Part shown: piece after piece, positions 7,175 to 15,066 of the stretch
Numbering within the stretch: the first letter of the stretch is position 1
Layout of the letters: the number at the start of each line of letters is the position of its first letter
Origin: Bacteroidaceae bacterium
GTDB lineage: Bacteria; Bacteroidota; Bacteroidia; Bacteroidales; Bacteroidaceae
DNA length: 40,285 nt
Direction of reading: 5' to 3'
Assembly: GCA_017651245.1 (NCBI GenBank)
Contig: JAGCDQ010000033.1
Coordinates: forward strand, 1-40,285
Notes under the pieces: generated by a model
The model's input: only the letters and a program-made list of their open reading frames with translations
The model's database searches: none
Told to the model about the DNA's origin: nothing
Made by a program: the position numbers and the translations under genes

Positions 7175-8593
7175 TTAGAACTGGAAATAGTTCTTGGCGT
7201 TGTTGTAGGAGATGTCCTCAATCATCTGGTTGACACGCTCAGCCTCATAGCCCACGTAAGGCACTTCGCCGTTCTCGATGTCTGTAGCAACGAGGTTGCA
7301 GAGAATACGACGGAAATACTCGTGACGAGGGTAGGAGAGGAAAGAGCGGGAGTCTGTGAGCATACCCACGAAACGACTCAGCAATCCAAGCAATGAAAGG
7401 GCATTCATCTGCTTCGTCATGCCGTCCTTCTGGTCGAGGAACCACCAACCTGAACCCCACTGAATCTTGCCAGGGATAGAACCATCTTGGAAGTTGCCCA
7501 ACATCGTGGCAAGCACCTCGTTGGCACAAGGATTGAGGTTGTAGAGGATGGTCTTTGCCAGTTTCCCTTCCGCATTCAGACGGTCGAGGAACTTTGAGCA
7601 CTTCTTGGCAGTGTTGAACTCGCCGATGGAATCGAAGCCCGTGTCAGGACCTATCAGCTTGAACATCTTAGAGTTGTTGTCGCGGATGGCGCCATAGTGG
7701 AACTGCTGTGCCCATCCTGCCTCAGCATCCTGAACGCCAAAGATGAACATCATCGCAGACTTGAACCTCAGGATTTCCTCTTGGGTCAGTTCCTTGCCAC
7801 CATACACCTTGTCGAAGATGGCCTTGATTTCAGCTTCCGTGTAGTCTTCTGCATAGAACTCTTCGATGCCGTGGTCGGAGAGTTTGCAACCCATTGACGC
7901 AAAGAAATCGTGACGTGCCTGGATGGCATCGATGTAGTCGTTGAAGTTATTGATGGACTTACCACTCACTTCAGAGAGCTTGTCCACGTATGCCTTGAAG
8001 TTGGCTGGCACTTCCACTGCCATTGCCTTGTCTGGACGCCATGTGGGGAGCATCTTGGTTTCCATCGTGGGGTCAGCAGCCACCTGCTTGTGGTATTCCA
8101 ATGAATCCACAGGGTCATCTGTTGTGCAGACCACCTTCACGTTGTAGTGCTTCATCAAGCCGCGTGGCGTGAACTTGGGATCATTCTTGATTTGTTCGTT
8201 ACATTCATCGTAAATCTCACGGGCATTCTCTGGATTCAAGGTCTTGTCAATGCCAAAAGCAGTCTTCAATTCCAGGTGAGTCCAGTGATAGAGCGGATTG
8301 CGGAACGTGTAGGGAACGGTCTCTGCCCACTTCTCGAACTTCTCCCAGTCAGAAGTGTCCTTGCCTGTGCAGAAACGCTCAGCCACACCATTGCTGCGCA
8401 TGGCTCTCCACTTGTAGTGGTCGCCACCCAGCCAAATCTGCGTGATGGATTCAAAACGCTTGTTCTCAGCCACCATCTGTGGCACCAAATGACAATGATA
8501 GTCGATGATCGGCATCTTTGCCGCATGTTCGTGATACAACTTCTGTGCAGTTTCACTCTGCAACAGGAAGTTTTCGTCCATAAAAGGTTTCAT
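7175..8593 (-). CDS. uxaC: Glucuronate (uronate) isomerase
   Basis: Converts D-glucuronate to D-fructuronate and D-galacturonate to D-tagaturonate, the first cytoplasmic step of hexuronate breakdown from pectin and glucuronoxylan. 472 aa, the usual family length. The amidohydrolase-like metal motif DYHCHLVP is at residues 31-38 (His33, His35), with CTTDDPVDSLEYH and LNPCANEVLATMLGNFQDG further on and SFLSYPRHEYFRRILCN near the C-terminus, all typical of UxaC. No other uronate gene is nearby; downstream are trmN6 and an HD protein, probably co-transcribed. Start ATG at 8593; a second Met at residue 5 is also possible. Two promoters appear upstream. Confidence 0.96.
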   Translation of the reverse strand: MKPFMDENFLLQSETAQKLYHEHAAKMPIIDYHCHLVPQMVAENKRFESITQIWLGGDHYKWRAMRSNGVAERFCTGKDTSDWEKFEKWAETVPYTFRNPLYHWTHLELKTAFGIDKTLNPENAREIYDECNEQIKNDPKFTPRGLMKHYNVKVVCTTDDPVDSLEYHKQVAADPTMETKMLPTWRPDKAMAVEVPANFKAYVDKLSEVSGKSINNFNDYIDAIQARHDFFASMGCKLSDHGIEEFYAEDYTEAEIKAIFDKVYGGKELTQEEILRFKSAMMFIFGVQDAEAGWAQQFHYGAIRDNNSKMFKLIGPDTGFDSIGEFNTAKKCSKFLDRLNAEGKLAKTILYNLNPCANEVLATMLGNFQDGSIPGKIQWGSGWWFLDQKDGMTKQMNALSLLGLLSRFVGMLTDSRSFLSYPRHEYFRRILCNLVATDIENGEVPYVGYEAERVNQMIEDISYNNAKNYFQF

Positions 8594-8629
8594 GAATGAT
8601 AAATTGTTTGGTTAAATGTTTTGTTGTTG

Positions 8630-8661
8630 CAAATGTAGGGATTATTTTCTCGCCTCGCAAA
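8630..8661 (-). promoter_or_regulatory. Proximal promoter of uxaC
   Basis: On the minus strand TTTG (8661-8658), a 20-base spacer, TAcaTTTG (8637-8630). It gives a leader of about 30 bases before the ATG at 8593. Confidence 0.78.
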
Positions 8662-8702
8662 AAAATGGGCAAAAACCTTCTCCAATGGGCTGTAAAAGCA
8701 TG

Positions 8703-8734
8703 GAAGGCGCCTCATTTCACAATGAGACGCCTTC
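8703..8734. other. Strong hairpin between uxaC and glnS promoters
   Basis: GAAGGCG-C-CTCATT pairs with AATGAG-A-CGCCTTC: 13 base pairs with one mismatch and a 4-base loop. On the plus strand it is followed by ATTTTCCTTT, like a terminator, but no gene precedes it on that strand. On the minus strand it would lie in the leader of a transcript from the upstream promoter at 8795-8824. Within the 426-base uxaC-glnS gap this hairpin and the promoters are all I see; no credible gene. Confidence 0.7.
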
Positions 8735-8794
8735 ATTTTCCTTTAGTAGGTACTAGTTTCTAAGGTAAAAAGATTGTTTTCAGGATAACGATGG

Positions 8795-8824
8795 CAAAGT
8801 TAGGGCTTATTTTTGAATAAACAA
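8795..8824 (-). promoter_or_regulatory. Second, distal promoter pointing at uxaC (or at a small RNA)
   Basis: On the minus strand TTG (8824-8822), a 19-base spacer, TAacTTTG (8802-8795). Transcription would start near 8788 and run through the hairpin at 8703-8734 towards uxaC. It could be a distal uxaC promoter with a structured leader of about 190 bases, or drive a short non-coding RNA. Confidence 0.55.
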
Positions 8825-8910
8825 GTTTTAATAAATGTGTTTTTCAACATAAATCACGTTTTTTCGCCATTTTTATGGGAGAACATGATGGAAACAAGGA
8901 AAATTTGTAG

Positions 8911-8918
8911 TAATTTTG
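8911..8918 (+). promoter_or_regulatory. Probable -7 box of glnS
   Basis: TAatTTTG followed by C; no convincing -33 element at the usual distance. The leader would be about 95 bases and carries a short hairpin at 8971-8990 (ACGTGGG pairing with CCCGCGT, one G-T pair) 30 bases before the start codon. Confidence 0.5.
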
Positions 8919-9019
8919 CAGCCAATAAGGAAGTGGATGACACATCTTTTATATTTAAAGAACAGAAATGACGTGGGAATACGCCCGCGTAGGAATACAA
9001 TCATTAGAAACAAGTTGAC

Positions 9020-10801
9020 ATGAGTGTAGAAAACACAGAAGAGTTGAAGGTTGATGAGGGCAGGAAAGAGTCCCTCAACTTTATTGAAGAGCAGCTGGTG
9101 AAAGATTTGGCTGAAGGTAAAAATGGAGGAAGGATGCAGACGCGCTTTCCCCCTGAACCTAATGGCTATCTGCATATTGGACACGCCAAGGCAATCGCCC
9201 TGGATTTCGGTTTGGCTCAGAAGCATGGAGGTGTTTGCAACCTCCGTATGGACGACACAAATCCTCAGAAGGAGGACACGGAATACGTGGAAGCCATCAA
9301 GCGCGACATTGAGTGGTTGGGCTTCAAATGGGGCAACATCTACTATGCCAGCGACTATTTTCAGAAACTTTGGGACTTTGCCGTTGCGCTGATCAAGCAG
9401 GGCAAGGCTTATATCGACGAGCAGACCTCTGAGCAGATTGCCGAGCAGAAGGGCACGCCCACACAGCCAGGCACCAATTCGCCATATCGCGACCGTCCTG
9501 TTGAGGAGAGCTTGCGTTTGTTCGAGGAGATGAACTCTGGTAACATGGAGCCTGGCAAGATGGTGCTGCGTGCCAAGATTGACATGGCAAGCCCCAACAT
9601 GCATTTCCGCGACCCCATCTTGTATCGTGTGCTGAATATGCCTCATTGGCGTACAGGCAACAAGTGGAATGCCTATCCCATGTATGACTTCACGCATGGA
9701 CAGTGCGACTATTGGGAGGGCGTGACCCACTCATGGTGCACCCTGGAGTTTGTCAGCCACCGTCCGCTCTACGATCTCTTTGTCGATTGGGCAAAGGAAG
9801 TGGATGGGAACGACCATCCGATGGACGACAACCGTCCTCGTCAGACAGAGTTCAACAAATTGAACCTCACTCATATCTTGCTCTCGAAGCGTAACCTCCT
9901 CATCCTCGTGAAAGAGGGGATTGTCAAGGGTTGGGATGACCCTCGCATGCCGACCATCTGTGGATTCCGTCGTCGTGGCTACAGCCCAGAGGGAATCCTT
10001 GCGTTCATCGACAAGATTGGCTACACCAAGTTCGATGCACTCAACCAGATGTCACTCTTCGAGTCCGCTGTGCGTGACGACCTCAACAAGCGTGCCCTGC
10101 GTGTCAGTGCCGTCATCAATCCTGTGAAATTGGTCATCACCAACTTCCCCGAGGGAGAGATAGAGGTGTATCATGCCATCAACAATCCTGAGAACGAGGC
10201 AGATGGAACGCACGAGATTGAGTTCAGCCGCGAGTTGTGGATTGAGCGTGACGACTTTATGGAGGATGCTCCGAAGAAGTTCTTCCGTCTGGGTCCTGGC
10301 AAACAGGTGCGTCTGAAGAATTCCTACATCATTCAGTGTCCTGAGAACATCGAAGACTGCGTGGTGAAGGATGCCGATGGCAACATCGTGGAGATTCATG
10401 CCGAACTGATTCCTGAAACCAAGACAGGTCAGGCACATAGCGACATGAAGATCAAGGGCAAGACTATCCACTGGGTGAGCTGCAAGCATTGCCTCGAGGC
10501 AGAGGTGCGCAACTACGACCGTCTGTGGATGGTGGAGAATCCTCGTGATGAAGTGGCGAACTATTCCAAGGAACATGGCGACGTGCGTGGAATCGAAGCG
10601 ATGCGTCCGTTCCTCAATCCCAATAGCCTTGACGTCAAGAAAGCATACGTGGAGAAGTGGCTTGCCACCCGCAAGCCGATGGACTACCTGCAGTTCCAGC
10701 GCATTGGCTACTACAATGTCGATATCGATTCCACACCAGAGCACCTTGTGTTCAACCGTACTGTCGGCTTGACGGATGCATGGAAGAAAATCAACAAGTG
10801 A
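9020..10801 (+). CDS. glnS: Glutaminyl-tRNA synthetase
   Basis: Class I aminoacyl-tRNA synthetase that charges tRNA-Gln. 593 aa. RFPPEPNGYLHIGHAKAIALDF (42-63) contains the HIGH ATP site at 52-55; NLRMDDTNPQKEDTEYVEAIKRDIEWLGF follows, as in E. coli GlnRS. The KMSKS loop is the GlnRS-type variant LSKR at 288-291, followed by GWDDPRMPTICGFRRRGYSPEGI. The C-terminal half carries the two anticodon-binding beta-barrels (ending GYYNVDIDST...FNRTVGLTDAW). A roughly 40-residue N-terminal extension precedes the catalytic fold. The presence of GlnRS means glutamine is charged directly here. The next gene starts 6 bases after the stop. Confidence 0.98.
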   Translation: MSVENTEELKVDEGRKESLNFIEEQLVKDLAEGKNGGRMQTRFPPEPNGYLHIGHAKAIALDFGLAQKHGGVCNLRMDDTNPQKEDTEYVEAIKRDIEWLGFKWGNIYYASDYFQKLWDFAVALIKQGKAYIDEQTSEQIAEQKGTPTQPGTNSPYRDRPVEESLRLFEEMNSGNMEPGKMVLRAKIDMASPNMHFRDPILYRVLNMPHWRTGNKWNAYPMYDFTHGQCDYWEGVTHSWCTLEFVSHRPLYDLFVDWAKEVDGNDHPMDDNRPRQTEFNKLNLTHILLSKRNLLILVKEGIVKGWDDPRMPTICGFRRRGYSPEGILAFIDKIGYTKFDALNQMSLFESAVRDDLNKRALRVSAVINPVKLVITNFPEGEIEVYHAINNPENEADGTHEIEFSRELWIERDDFMEDAPKKFFRLGPGKQVRLKNSYIIQCPENIEDCVVKDADGNIVEIHAELIPETKTGQAHSDMKIKGKTIHWVSCKHCLEAEVRNYDRLWMVENPRDEVANYSKEHGDVRGIEAMRPFLNPNSLDVKKAYVEKWLATRKPMDYLQFQRIGYYNVDIDSTPEHLVFNRTVGLTDAWKKINK

Positions 10802-10807
10802 TTCCTC

Positions 10808-12427
10808 ATGGCTAAAGATTATTTTCACTCAAAGGAATTCAAGGATCTGCTCAAGTCATACGAGGCGCAGCGGGACAAGGGGGAAAGCATCTATCTGGAT
10901 GCAGACGACTTTGCCGACATTGCTGACTACTACCTCAGCATGGACAAGCCGAGTCTGGCGATGGATGTGCTTGCCACGGGGCTTGCGATTCATCCCGACG
11001 ATGATGTGCTGCTGATTGTGCGGAGCGCCACATATATTTACCAGCGAGAGTATGACAAGGCGGAGGAGGTGCTGGGAAGTTTGGATCCGTCCAATTCCGA
11101 TGTGAAGTATCAGTTGGCTCAGCTTGAATATGCCAAATATGGAAATGTGACGAAGGCGGAGAAACTCTGGCGCGCATGGATGAAACTAGAGAACGGACCC
11201 AATCCGACGGAGGAACAGCGACGCGAGAGTTACATACATATTATTTCTTCCTTGATTGAACTTCGTGCGAATGAGCGGGGTGAGAGAGAATTCGATGTGG
11301 ATGCCACCCGCCGATGGATTCGTGCATATATCGACACATTCTCTCCATTGGGCAAATACGATGAGGATGTGCAACTGGCGGATATCTGCCGCGACAATGA
11401 TTTGGCAGACTTGATGAGCGAAGTGCTCACCCAGGTGCTGGAGGAGCAGCCCTATCTGCCTAAGGGATGGTCGAATCTGGCATTGGCGCAATATCTGATG
11501 CAGAACTACGAGCAGGCACTCGAATCCTGCGACTTTGCTTTGGCAATCAATCCCGATGATCTCGAGGCACTGCTCACTAAGGCGCATGTCTATCATTCCA
11601 TGGGAGAGAAGAAGGCGTCCAAGCCCGTGTTCAAGGAATATTTGGACAAGGGTGGGGAGGCAGTGCAAATCATTCCCTACGCTGATGCCTTGTTCGTCAG
11701 TGGAGAAAAGGACGTGGCGATATCAGAATTGGAATGGCTGTGCAATTATTTTGAGAACAGAAGGCTGGAAGCAGTCACGAAATACCAGCAGGCACAGGCG
11801 ACGTTGCCTGCCGACAGCGAGGAACTGAAACGGGAGAAGGGGCACTATGACGAGGTGCTTGATCTCTACACGCGCATTCTGACCGATGTCAGCGACCTCT
11901 ATCACCACAATGAATGTTACGAAGAGGGCATCGCCGTGAACCGACGACTCACAGATGTTGACGGACGGAATTCCGAAGCCTATTTCATGTTGGGCATCAA
12001 CAATCTGGCATTGGCTCGCTACGAGGAAGCCTCTAAGAATTTCGCCTTCGCCCTGCAGTGGGCGGAAGACCAGGTGATGATGGGGGTGGATATTGCGCTC
12101 ACGTTTGTGCTCAACAACTTCGACCGGTTTGCGCTGGAGGTGCTCAATGCTGTCAGCCAGATAGCTCCCAACAGCAAAAGCCCATTCGTCAAGAACATTC
12201 CCGCGGCGAAGTCGCTCACCTATCTGAAACTGGGGCACAAGGACCAGTTCCTCAAATACTTCAAGGTGGCTTGCAATGAGACGCCGGAACTCGTCAAGAA
12301 AGTGTATGAAGGCTATTTCCCAAAGACCGTGCCCGTGAATCAGTGGAGTGATTACGCCGTGAAGAACATCGAAACGCTGATGACGAAACTCAAGGGCGAG
12401 AACATTCTTCTGGAAGACTTCACGTAA
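10808..12427 (+). CDS. Cytoplasmic tetratricopeptide-repeat protein (539 aa)
   Basis: No signal peptide or membrane segment. Repeated helix-turn-helix units are visible along the chain: SLAMDVLATGLAIHPDDDVLL (about 52-72), YDKAEEVLGSLDPSNSDVKYQLAQLEY (about 80-106), GWSNLALAQYLMQNYEQALESCDFALAINPDDLEALL (about 220-256) and AYFMLGINNLALARYEEASKNFAFAL (about 395-420). The N-terminal MAKDYFHSKEFKDLLKSYEAQRDKGESIYLDADDFADIADYYL is shared by a Bacteroidales TPR family. The role is unknown; probably a scaffold. It begins 6 bases after glnS and ends 24 bases before dapA, so the three genes form one transcription unit. The acidic, globular composition argues against export. Confidence 0.82.
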   Translation: MAKDYFHSKEFKDLLKSYEAQRDKGESIYLDADDFADIADYYLSMDKPSLAMDVLATGLAIHPDDDVLLIVRSATYIYQREYDKAEEVLGSLDPSNSDVKYQLAQLEYAKYGNVTKAEKLWRAWMKLENGPNPTEEQRRESYIHIISSLIELRANERGEREFDVDATRRWIRAYIDTFSPLGKYDEDVQLADICRDNDLADLMSEVLTQVLEEQPYLPKGWSNLALAQYLMQNYEQALESCDFALAINPDDLEALLTKAHVYHSMGEKKASKPVFKEYLDKGGEAVQIIPYADALFVSGEKDVAISELEWLCNYFENRRLEAVTKYQQAQATLPADSEELKREKGHYDEVLDLYTRILTDVSDLYHHNECYEEGIAVNRRLTDVDGRNSEAYFMLGINNLALARYEEASKNFAFALQWAEDQVMMGVDIALTFVLNNFDRFALEVLNAVSQIAPNSKSPFVKNIPAAKSLTYLKLGHKDQFLKYFKVACNETPELVKKVYEGYFPKTVPVNQWSDYAVKNIETLMTKLKGENILLEDFT

Positions 12428-12451
12428 AGAAAACAAATAACATATATTTAT

Positions 12452-13354
12452 ATGATACGTAACAAATTCAAGGGGTTGGGCATTGCGCTCGTCACTCCTT
12501 TCACAAAAGAAGGTCAGGTGGACTTCACCGCACTCCGCCGCCTGCTCGATTATCAACTCTCCAACGGCATCGACTTCATCTGCCTGTTGGGCACGACGGC
12601 TGAAACCCCAACGCTATCTGCCGAGGAACGCCAGCAGGTGAAAGACCTCGTCGTGGAGAAAGTCAACGGACAGGTGCCAATCCTCATGGGATGCGGCGGC
12701 AACAACACCGCAGCGGTGGTGGAACAAATCCAGACCGGCGACTTCAAGGGCATCGAGGGCATCCTCAGCGTTTGTCCTTACTACAACAAGCCCTCGCAGG
12801 AAGGACTCTATCAGCACTTCAAGGCGATTGCTGCAGCGGCAGCCACGCGCAACCTCTCCGTGGTGCTCTACAATGTGCCTGGACGTGTGGGCGTGAACAT
12901 GACCGCTGAGACCACGCTCCGTCTTGCCAATGAATGCGAGAACATCGTTGCCATCAAGGAGGCTTCGGGCAACTTCACCCAGATTGACGACATCATCAAG
13001 AACAAGCCCGACAACTTCGACGTCATCTCAGGCGACGACGGCATCACCTTCCCGCTCATCACGCTCGGAGCCGTGGGTGTCATCTCCGTCATCGGCAATG
13101 CGCTGCCCAAGGAGTTCAGCCGCATGGTGCGCCTCGCCCTGAATGGTGACTACCAGAACGCCCTCACCATCCACCACAAGTTCACCGAGCTGTTCAAGCT
13201 CCTCTTCGTCGATGGCAACCCTGCCGGCGTGAAGGCGATGCTCAATTCCATGGGACTCATCGAGAACGAACTCCGTCTCCCGCTTGTCCCATCGCGCATC
13301 TCCACTTTCGAGAAGATTTCCGCCATCATCAAGGAACTCAACATCAAGTGCTGA
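12452..13354 (+). CDS. dapA: 4-hydroxy-tetrahydrodipicolinate synthase
   Basis: Condenses pyruvate with aspartate semialdehyde, the committed step to diaminopimelate and lysine, and so feeds peptidoglycan synthesis. 300 aa, a TIM-barrel of the DapA/NAL aldolase family. Key residues: the GTTAE phosphate/carboxylate-binding loop (47-51), YYNKPSQEG (110-118; Tyr111 fits the Tyr that crosses into the partner active site), YNVPGR (140-145, catalytic Tyr140 and substrate-binding Arg145), and the Schiff-base Lys169 in AIKEASGNF. This set favours true DapA over neuraminate lyase. Last gene of the glnS unit, closed by a hairpin terminator. Confidence 0.96.
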   Translation: MIRNKFKGLGIALVTPFTKEGQVDFTALRRLLDYQLSNGIDFICLLGTTAETPTLSAEERQQVKDLVVEKVNGQVPILMGCGGNNTAAVVEQIQTGDFKGIEGILSVCPYYNKPSQEGLYQHFKAIAAAAATRNLSVVLYNVPGRVGVNMTAETTLRLANECENIVAIKEASGNFTQIDDIIKNKPDNFDVISGDDGITFPLITLGAVGVISVIGNALPKEFSRMVRLALNGDYQNALTIHHKFTELFKLLFVDGNPAGVKAMLNSMGLIENELRLPLVPSRISTFEKISAIIKELNIKC

Positions 13355-13383
13355 GGCACGCATCATCCGAAAGGAAAGATACC

Positions 13384-13435
13384 ATCAAGGAGATAAATGA
13401 AGAGCCTGTGCAGCAATCACGTTGCACAGGCTCTT
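13384..13435 (+). terminator. Terminator hairpin after dapA, part of a 49-base duplicated repeat
   Basis: AAGAGCCTGTGCA (13400-13412) pairs with TGCACAGGCTCTT (13423-13435): a perfect 13-bp stem with a 10-base loop, followed by TC-rich sequence. Positions 13384-13432 are identical over 49 bases to 18702-18750, which includes 16 bases upstream of the stem. Confidence 0.85.
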
Positions 13436-13455
13436 TCACCCTTCACCCTTCATTA
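13435..13455 (+). repeat. Heptad array after the dapA terminator
   Basis: Two TTCACCC units then TTCATTA, directly followed by an ATG (13456) that opens a 24-codon frame ending at 13530. The frame has no recognisable product and I do not call it as a gene. The rest of the dapA-13630 gap holds only the promoter at 13569. Confidence 0.6.
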
Positions 13456-13568
13456 ATGGTGATTAAAAACATTGTGAAAGACAATTTGCAGAATAATACC
13501 ACCCATCTCTTTTTAGTTAATTTAGGTTAAATACCAGCTGTGCGTGTTTATGTTTCAAAAATAAACAT

Positions 13569-13576
13569 TACCTTTG
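13569..13576 (+). promoter_or_regulatory. -7 box for the membrane protein/regulator pair
   Basis: TAccTTTG followed by C; a weak GTTTA at the -33 distance. The leader is about 47 bases to the ATG at 13630. Confidence 0.6.
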
Positions 13577-13629
13577 CGAACCATTGTTGAAAAAATAAAC
13601 CTAAAGGTTTTTGAGAATCTTCGCAACCT

Positions 13630-14229
13630 ATGAACACAACTGACGAACTGGATATCATCGCCCATATACGGGGTGAAGTGCAGAGCAGCAAGGAGCTTAC
13701 AGGCGAGAATTTGTTTCTCGCTTGGGGCTACCCTACGGCTTTCTTCCTGTTGGTGGAGTTCGTGGCACTCATCCTGTGGAATAAGAACTGGTGCGAGTGG
13801 ATATGGATGGGCATTCCTCTGGTGGGTGCTCCGCTGATGGTTTACTTCCTGCACAAGGACTACGAGCGCACGGGGAGCCGCACGCTGGAGCAGAACGTCA
13901 TCCTGCGGATGTGGATCTATGTGGGATTTGTCAGCTGCGTGGGTGGCGCTTCCTTGGGCTTTGCAGGCGTGTTCGAGCAATGTTACTGCATGTTCCAGGG
14001 CTTGCTCATCGGCATGGGCTGCTTCCTCACGGGGCTCATCCTTCGTTACCGTGCCAAAGTGGTATGTGGCATCATCGGTTCGGCATTGTCGTTCCTTCCC
14101 CTCTTCTTTCAGGGTGAATACTGGCATTGGCAGCTGCTCATCGCTGCCGGGGTCACCATCATTGCCTTGGTGATTCCTGGACATCTTTTCCGCAACTATG
14201 TAAAACAACAAACGCAAGCAAGCTTATGA
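13630..14229 (+). CDS. Multi-pass inner-membrane protein paired with a regulator
   Basis: 199 aa. After a polar N-terminus (about 1-30) come five or six hydrophobic segments: AFFLLVEFVALILW (about 36-50), IWMGIPLVGAPLMVYFL (about 58-74), MWIYVGFVSCVGGASLGFAGVF (about 95-116), MFQGLLIGMGCFLTGLIL, VVCGIIGSALSFLPLFF and WQLLIAAGVTIIALVIPGHLF. I recognise no domain. Gene pairs of a small membrane protein and a MarR-like winged-helix protein are common in Bacteroidetes, and this one overlaps its regulator by ATGA, so the two are made together. It might be a membrane partner or target of the regulator; that is inference. Confidence 0.7.
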   Translation: MNTTDELDIIAHIRGEVQSSKELTGENLFLAWGYPTAFFLLVEFVALILWNKNWCEWIWMGIPLVGAPLMVYFLHKDYERTGSRTLEQNVILRMWIYVGFVSCVGGASLGFAGVFEQCYCMFQGLLIGMGCFLTGLILRYRAKVVCGIIGSALSFLPLFFQGEYWHWQLLIAAGVTIIALVIPGHLFRNYVKQQTQASL

Positions 14230-14561
14230 GTTTCAAGTTTCAAGTCATCAATCCCCTGCTGCACAGCGACCTTCGTCTGAAGATCATGGTGGCGCTCGAC
14301 TCGCTCGACAGTGCCAACTTCATGTATCTGTGTAAAATTACGGAGTCCACGAGGGGAAATCTCAGTGTCCAAATCAGGATTCTGCAGGAAGCAGGCTATC
14401 TGGAAGTGACCAAGACGGGCATCGGACGGTTTGGCTACACCGTGTGCCGCATCACTTCCAAGGGCAAAGAGGCTCTCCGTGCCTATGAAGACGGGCTTCG
14501 GAAACTCTTTTCACAGGAAGTGCCGGCACAGGAGGAAGAGCCCTTGTCGTCGGCAGGGTGA
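14226..14561 (+). CDS. Winged-helix transcriptional regulator
   Basis: 111 aa. LLHSDLRLKIMVALDSLDSANFMYLCKITESTRGNLSVQIRILQEAGYLEVTKTGIGRFGYTVCRITSKGKEAL is a winged helix-turn-helix of the MarR/ArsR-like 'HTH_34' type: recognition helix near GNLSVQIRILQEAGYL (about 39-54), wing near KTGIGRFGYTVCRIT (about 58-72). It probably binds DNA as a dimer and represses its own promoter or nearby genes; the ligand is unknown. The start at 14226 overlaps the stop of the membrane protein gene (ATGA); a longer frame from 14127 is ruled out because it would lie wholly within that gene. The C-terminal tail is Glu-rich. Confidence 0.85.
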   Translation: MSFKFQVINPLLHSDLRLKIMVALDSLDSANFMYLCKITESTRGNLSVQIRILQEAGYLEVTKTGIGRFGYTVCRITSKGKEALRAYEDGLRKLFSQEVPAQEEEPLSSAG

Positions 14562-14574
14562 CAGCGTGTCACCC
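14556..14574 (+). terminator. Hairpin over the regulator's stop codon
   Basis: GGGTGACA-GCG-TGTCACCC, a perfect 8-bp stem with a 3-base loop, including the TGA stop (14559-14561). There is no T-run after it, so termination would be weak; it may instead protect the mRNA end. Confidence 0.55.
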
Positions 14575-14649
14575 CAAATTCCTCCCCCTCCCTCCCTGAA
14601 CCATTCCAGGAACCCTAATACAATTTATTAATCATCAAAACCTATTATT

Positions 14650-15066
14650 ATGAGAACAAGAAAAGCACTATTGACACTGCTGCTCACCCTCATGGCGATG
14701 AGCGCATGGGCCGACGATTCCAAGATTGTCGTCTGGCTGAAGGACGGGAACAAGACGGAGATCCTGTTCAACAAGACGCCTGAGTTCGTGTATGCCGACG
14801 GCAATGTGTCGGTACAGAACGGCGGCACCACGCTCTCGTGGTCGCTTGCCAATCTGGACAGGTTCACCTTCGAGGATGTGGCGCCATCGGTGCCCACCGA
14901 CGTGAAGGACGTGAAGACCCCGATGCTCGACATCGCGAAGGGGTGTGCAGTCTATGACCTCAGCGGCAAGCTCGTCAAGGAGCAGATCCGCTCACTCTCG
15001 GAACTCCCCAAGGGGACGTATATCTTGAAGGACGGAAGTGTAACGACTAAAGTGGTGAAGCGATGA
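14650..15066 (+). CDS. Small exported protein with a possible type IX-like C-terminal sorting region
   Basis: 138 aa. Signal peptide MRTRKALLTLLLTLMAMSAWA. The body (IVVWLKDGNKTEILFNKTPEFVYADGNVSV...LANLDRFTFED) has the V-W-L-K-DG-N-K pattern often found at the front of Prevotella secreted proteins. The C-terminal 40 residues, VYDLSGKLVKE...LPKGTYILKDGSVTTKVVKR, resemble the T9SS type A sorting domain: a VYDLSG strand, a LPKGTYIL strand and a basic KVVKR end. If that is right, the protein crosses the outer membrane by the Por system and is anchored or released outside. It overlaps the next gene by ATGA. No promoter box is evident just upstream. The function is unknown. Confidence 0.72.
   Translation: MRTRKALLTLLLTLMAMSAWADDSKIVVWLKDGNKTEILFNKTPEFVYADGNVSVQNGGTTLSWSLANLDRFTFEDVAPSVPTDVKDVKTPMLDIAKGCAVYDLSGKLVKEQIRSLSELPKGTYILKDGSVTTKVVKR

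Noticed and set aside
8590-8736. A 48-codon minus-strand frame upstream of uxaC that overlaps its start by ATGA
   Set aside because: It runs through the hairpin and the proximal uxaC promoter, and its composition (rich in His, Cys, Phe, Asn) is not protein-like.
8873-9730. A 285-codon minus-strand frame opposite the start of glnS
   Set aside because: It is antisense to the clearly conserved catalytic domain of GlnRS and shows no domain.
13456-13530. A 24-codon plus-strand frame directly after a heptad array
   Set aside because: Too short, no recognisable features; the ATG may simply come from the AT-rich last unit.
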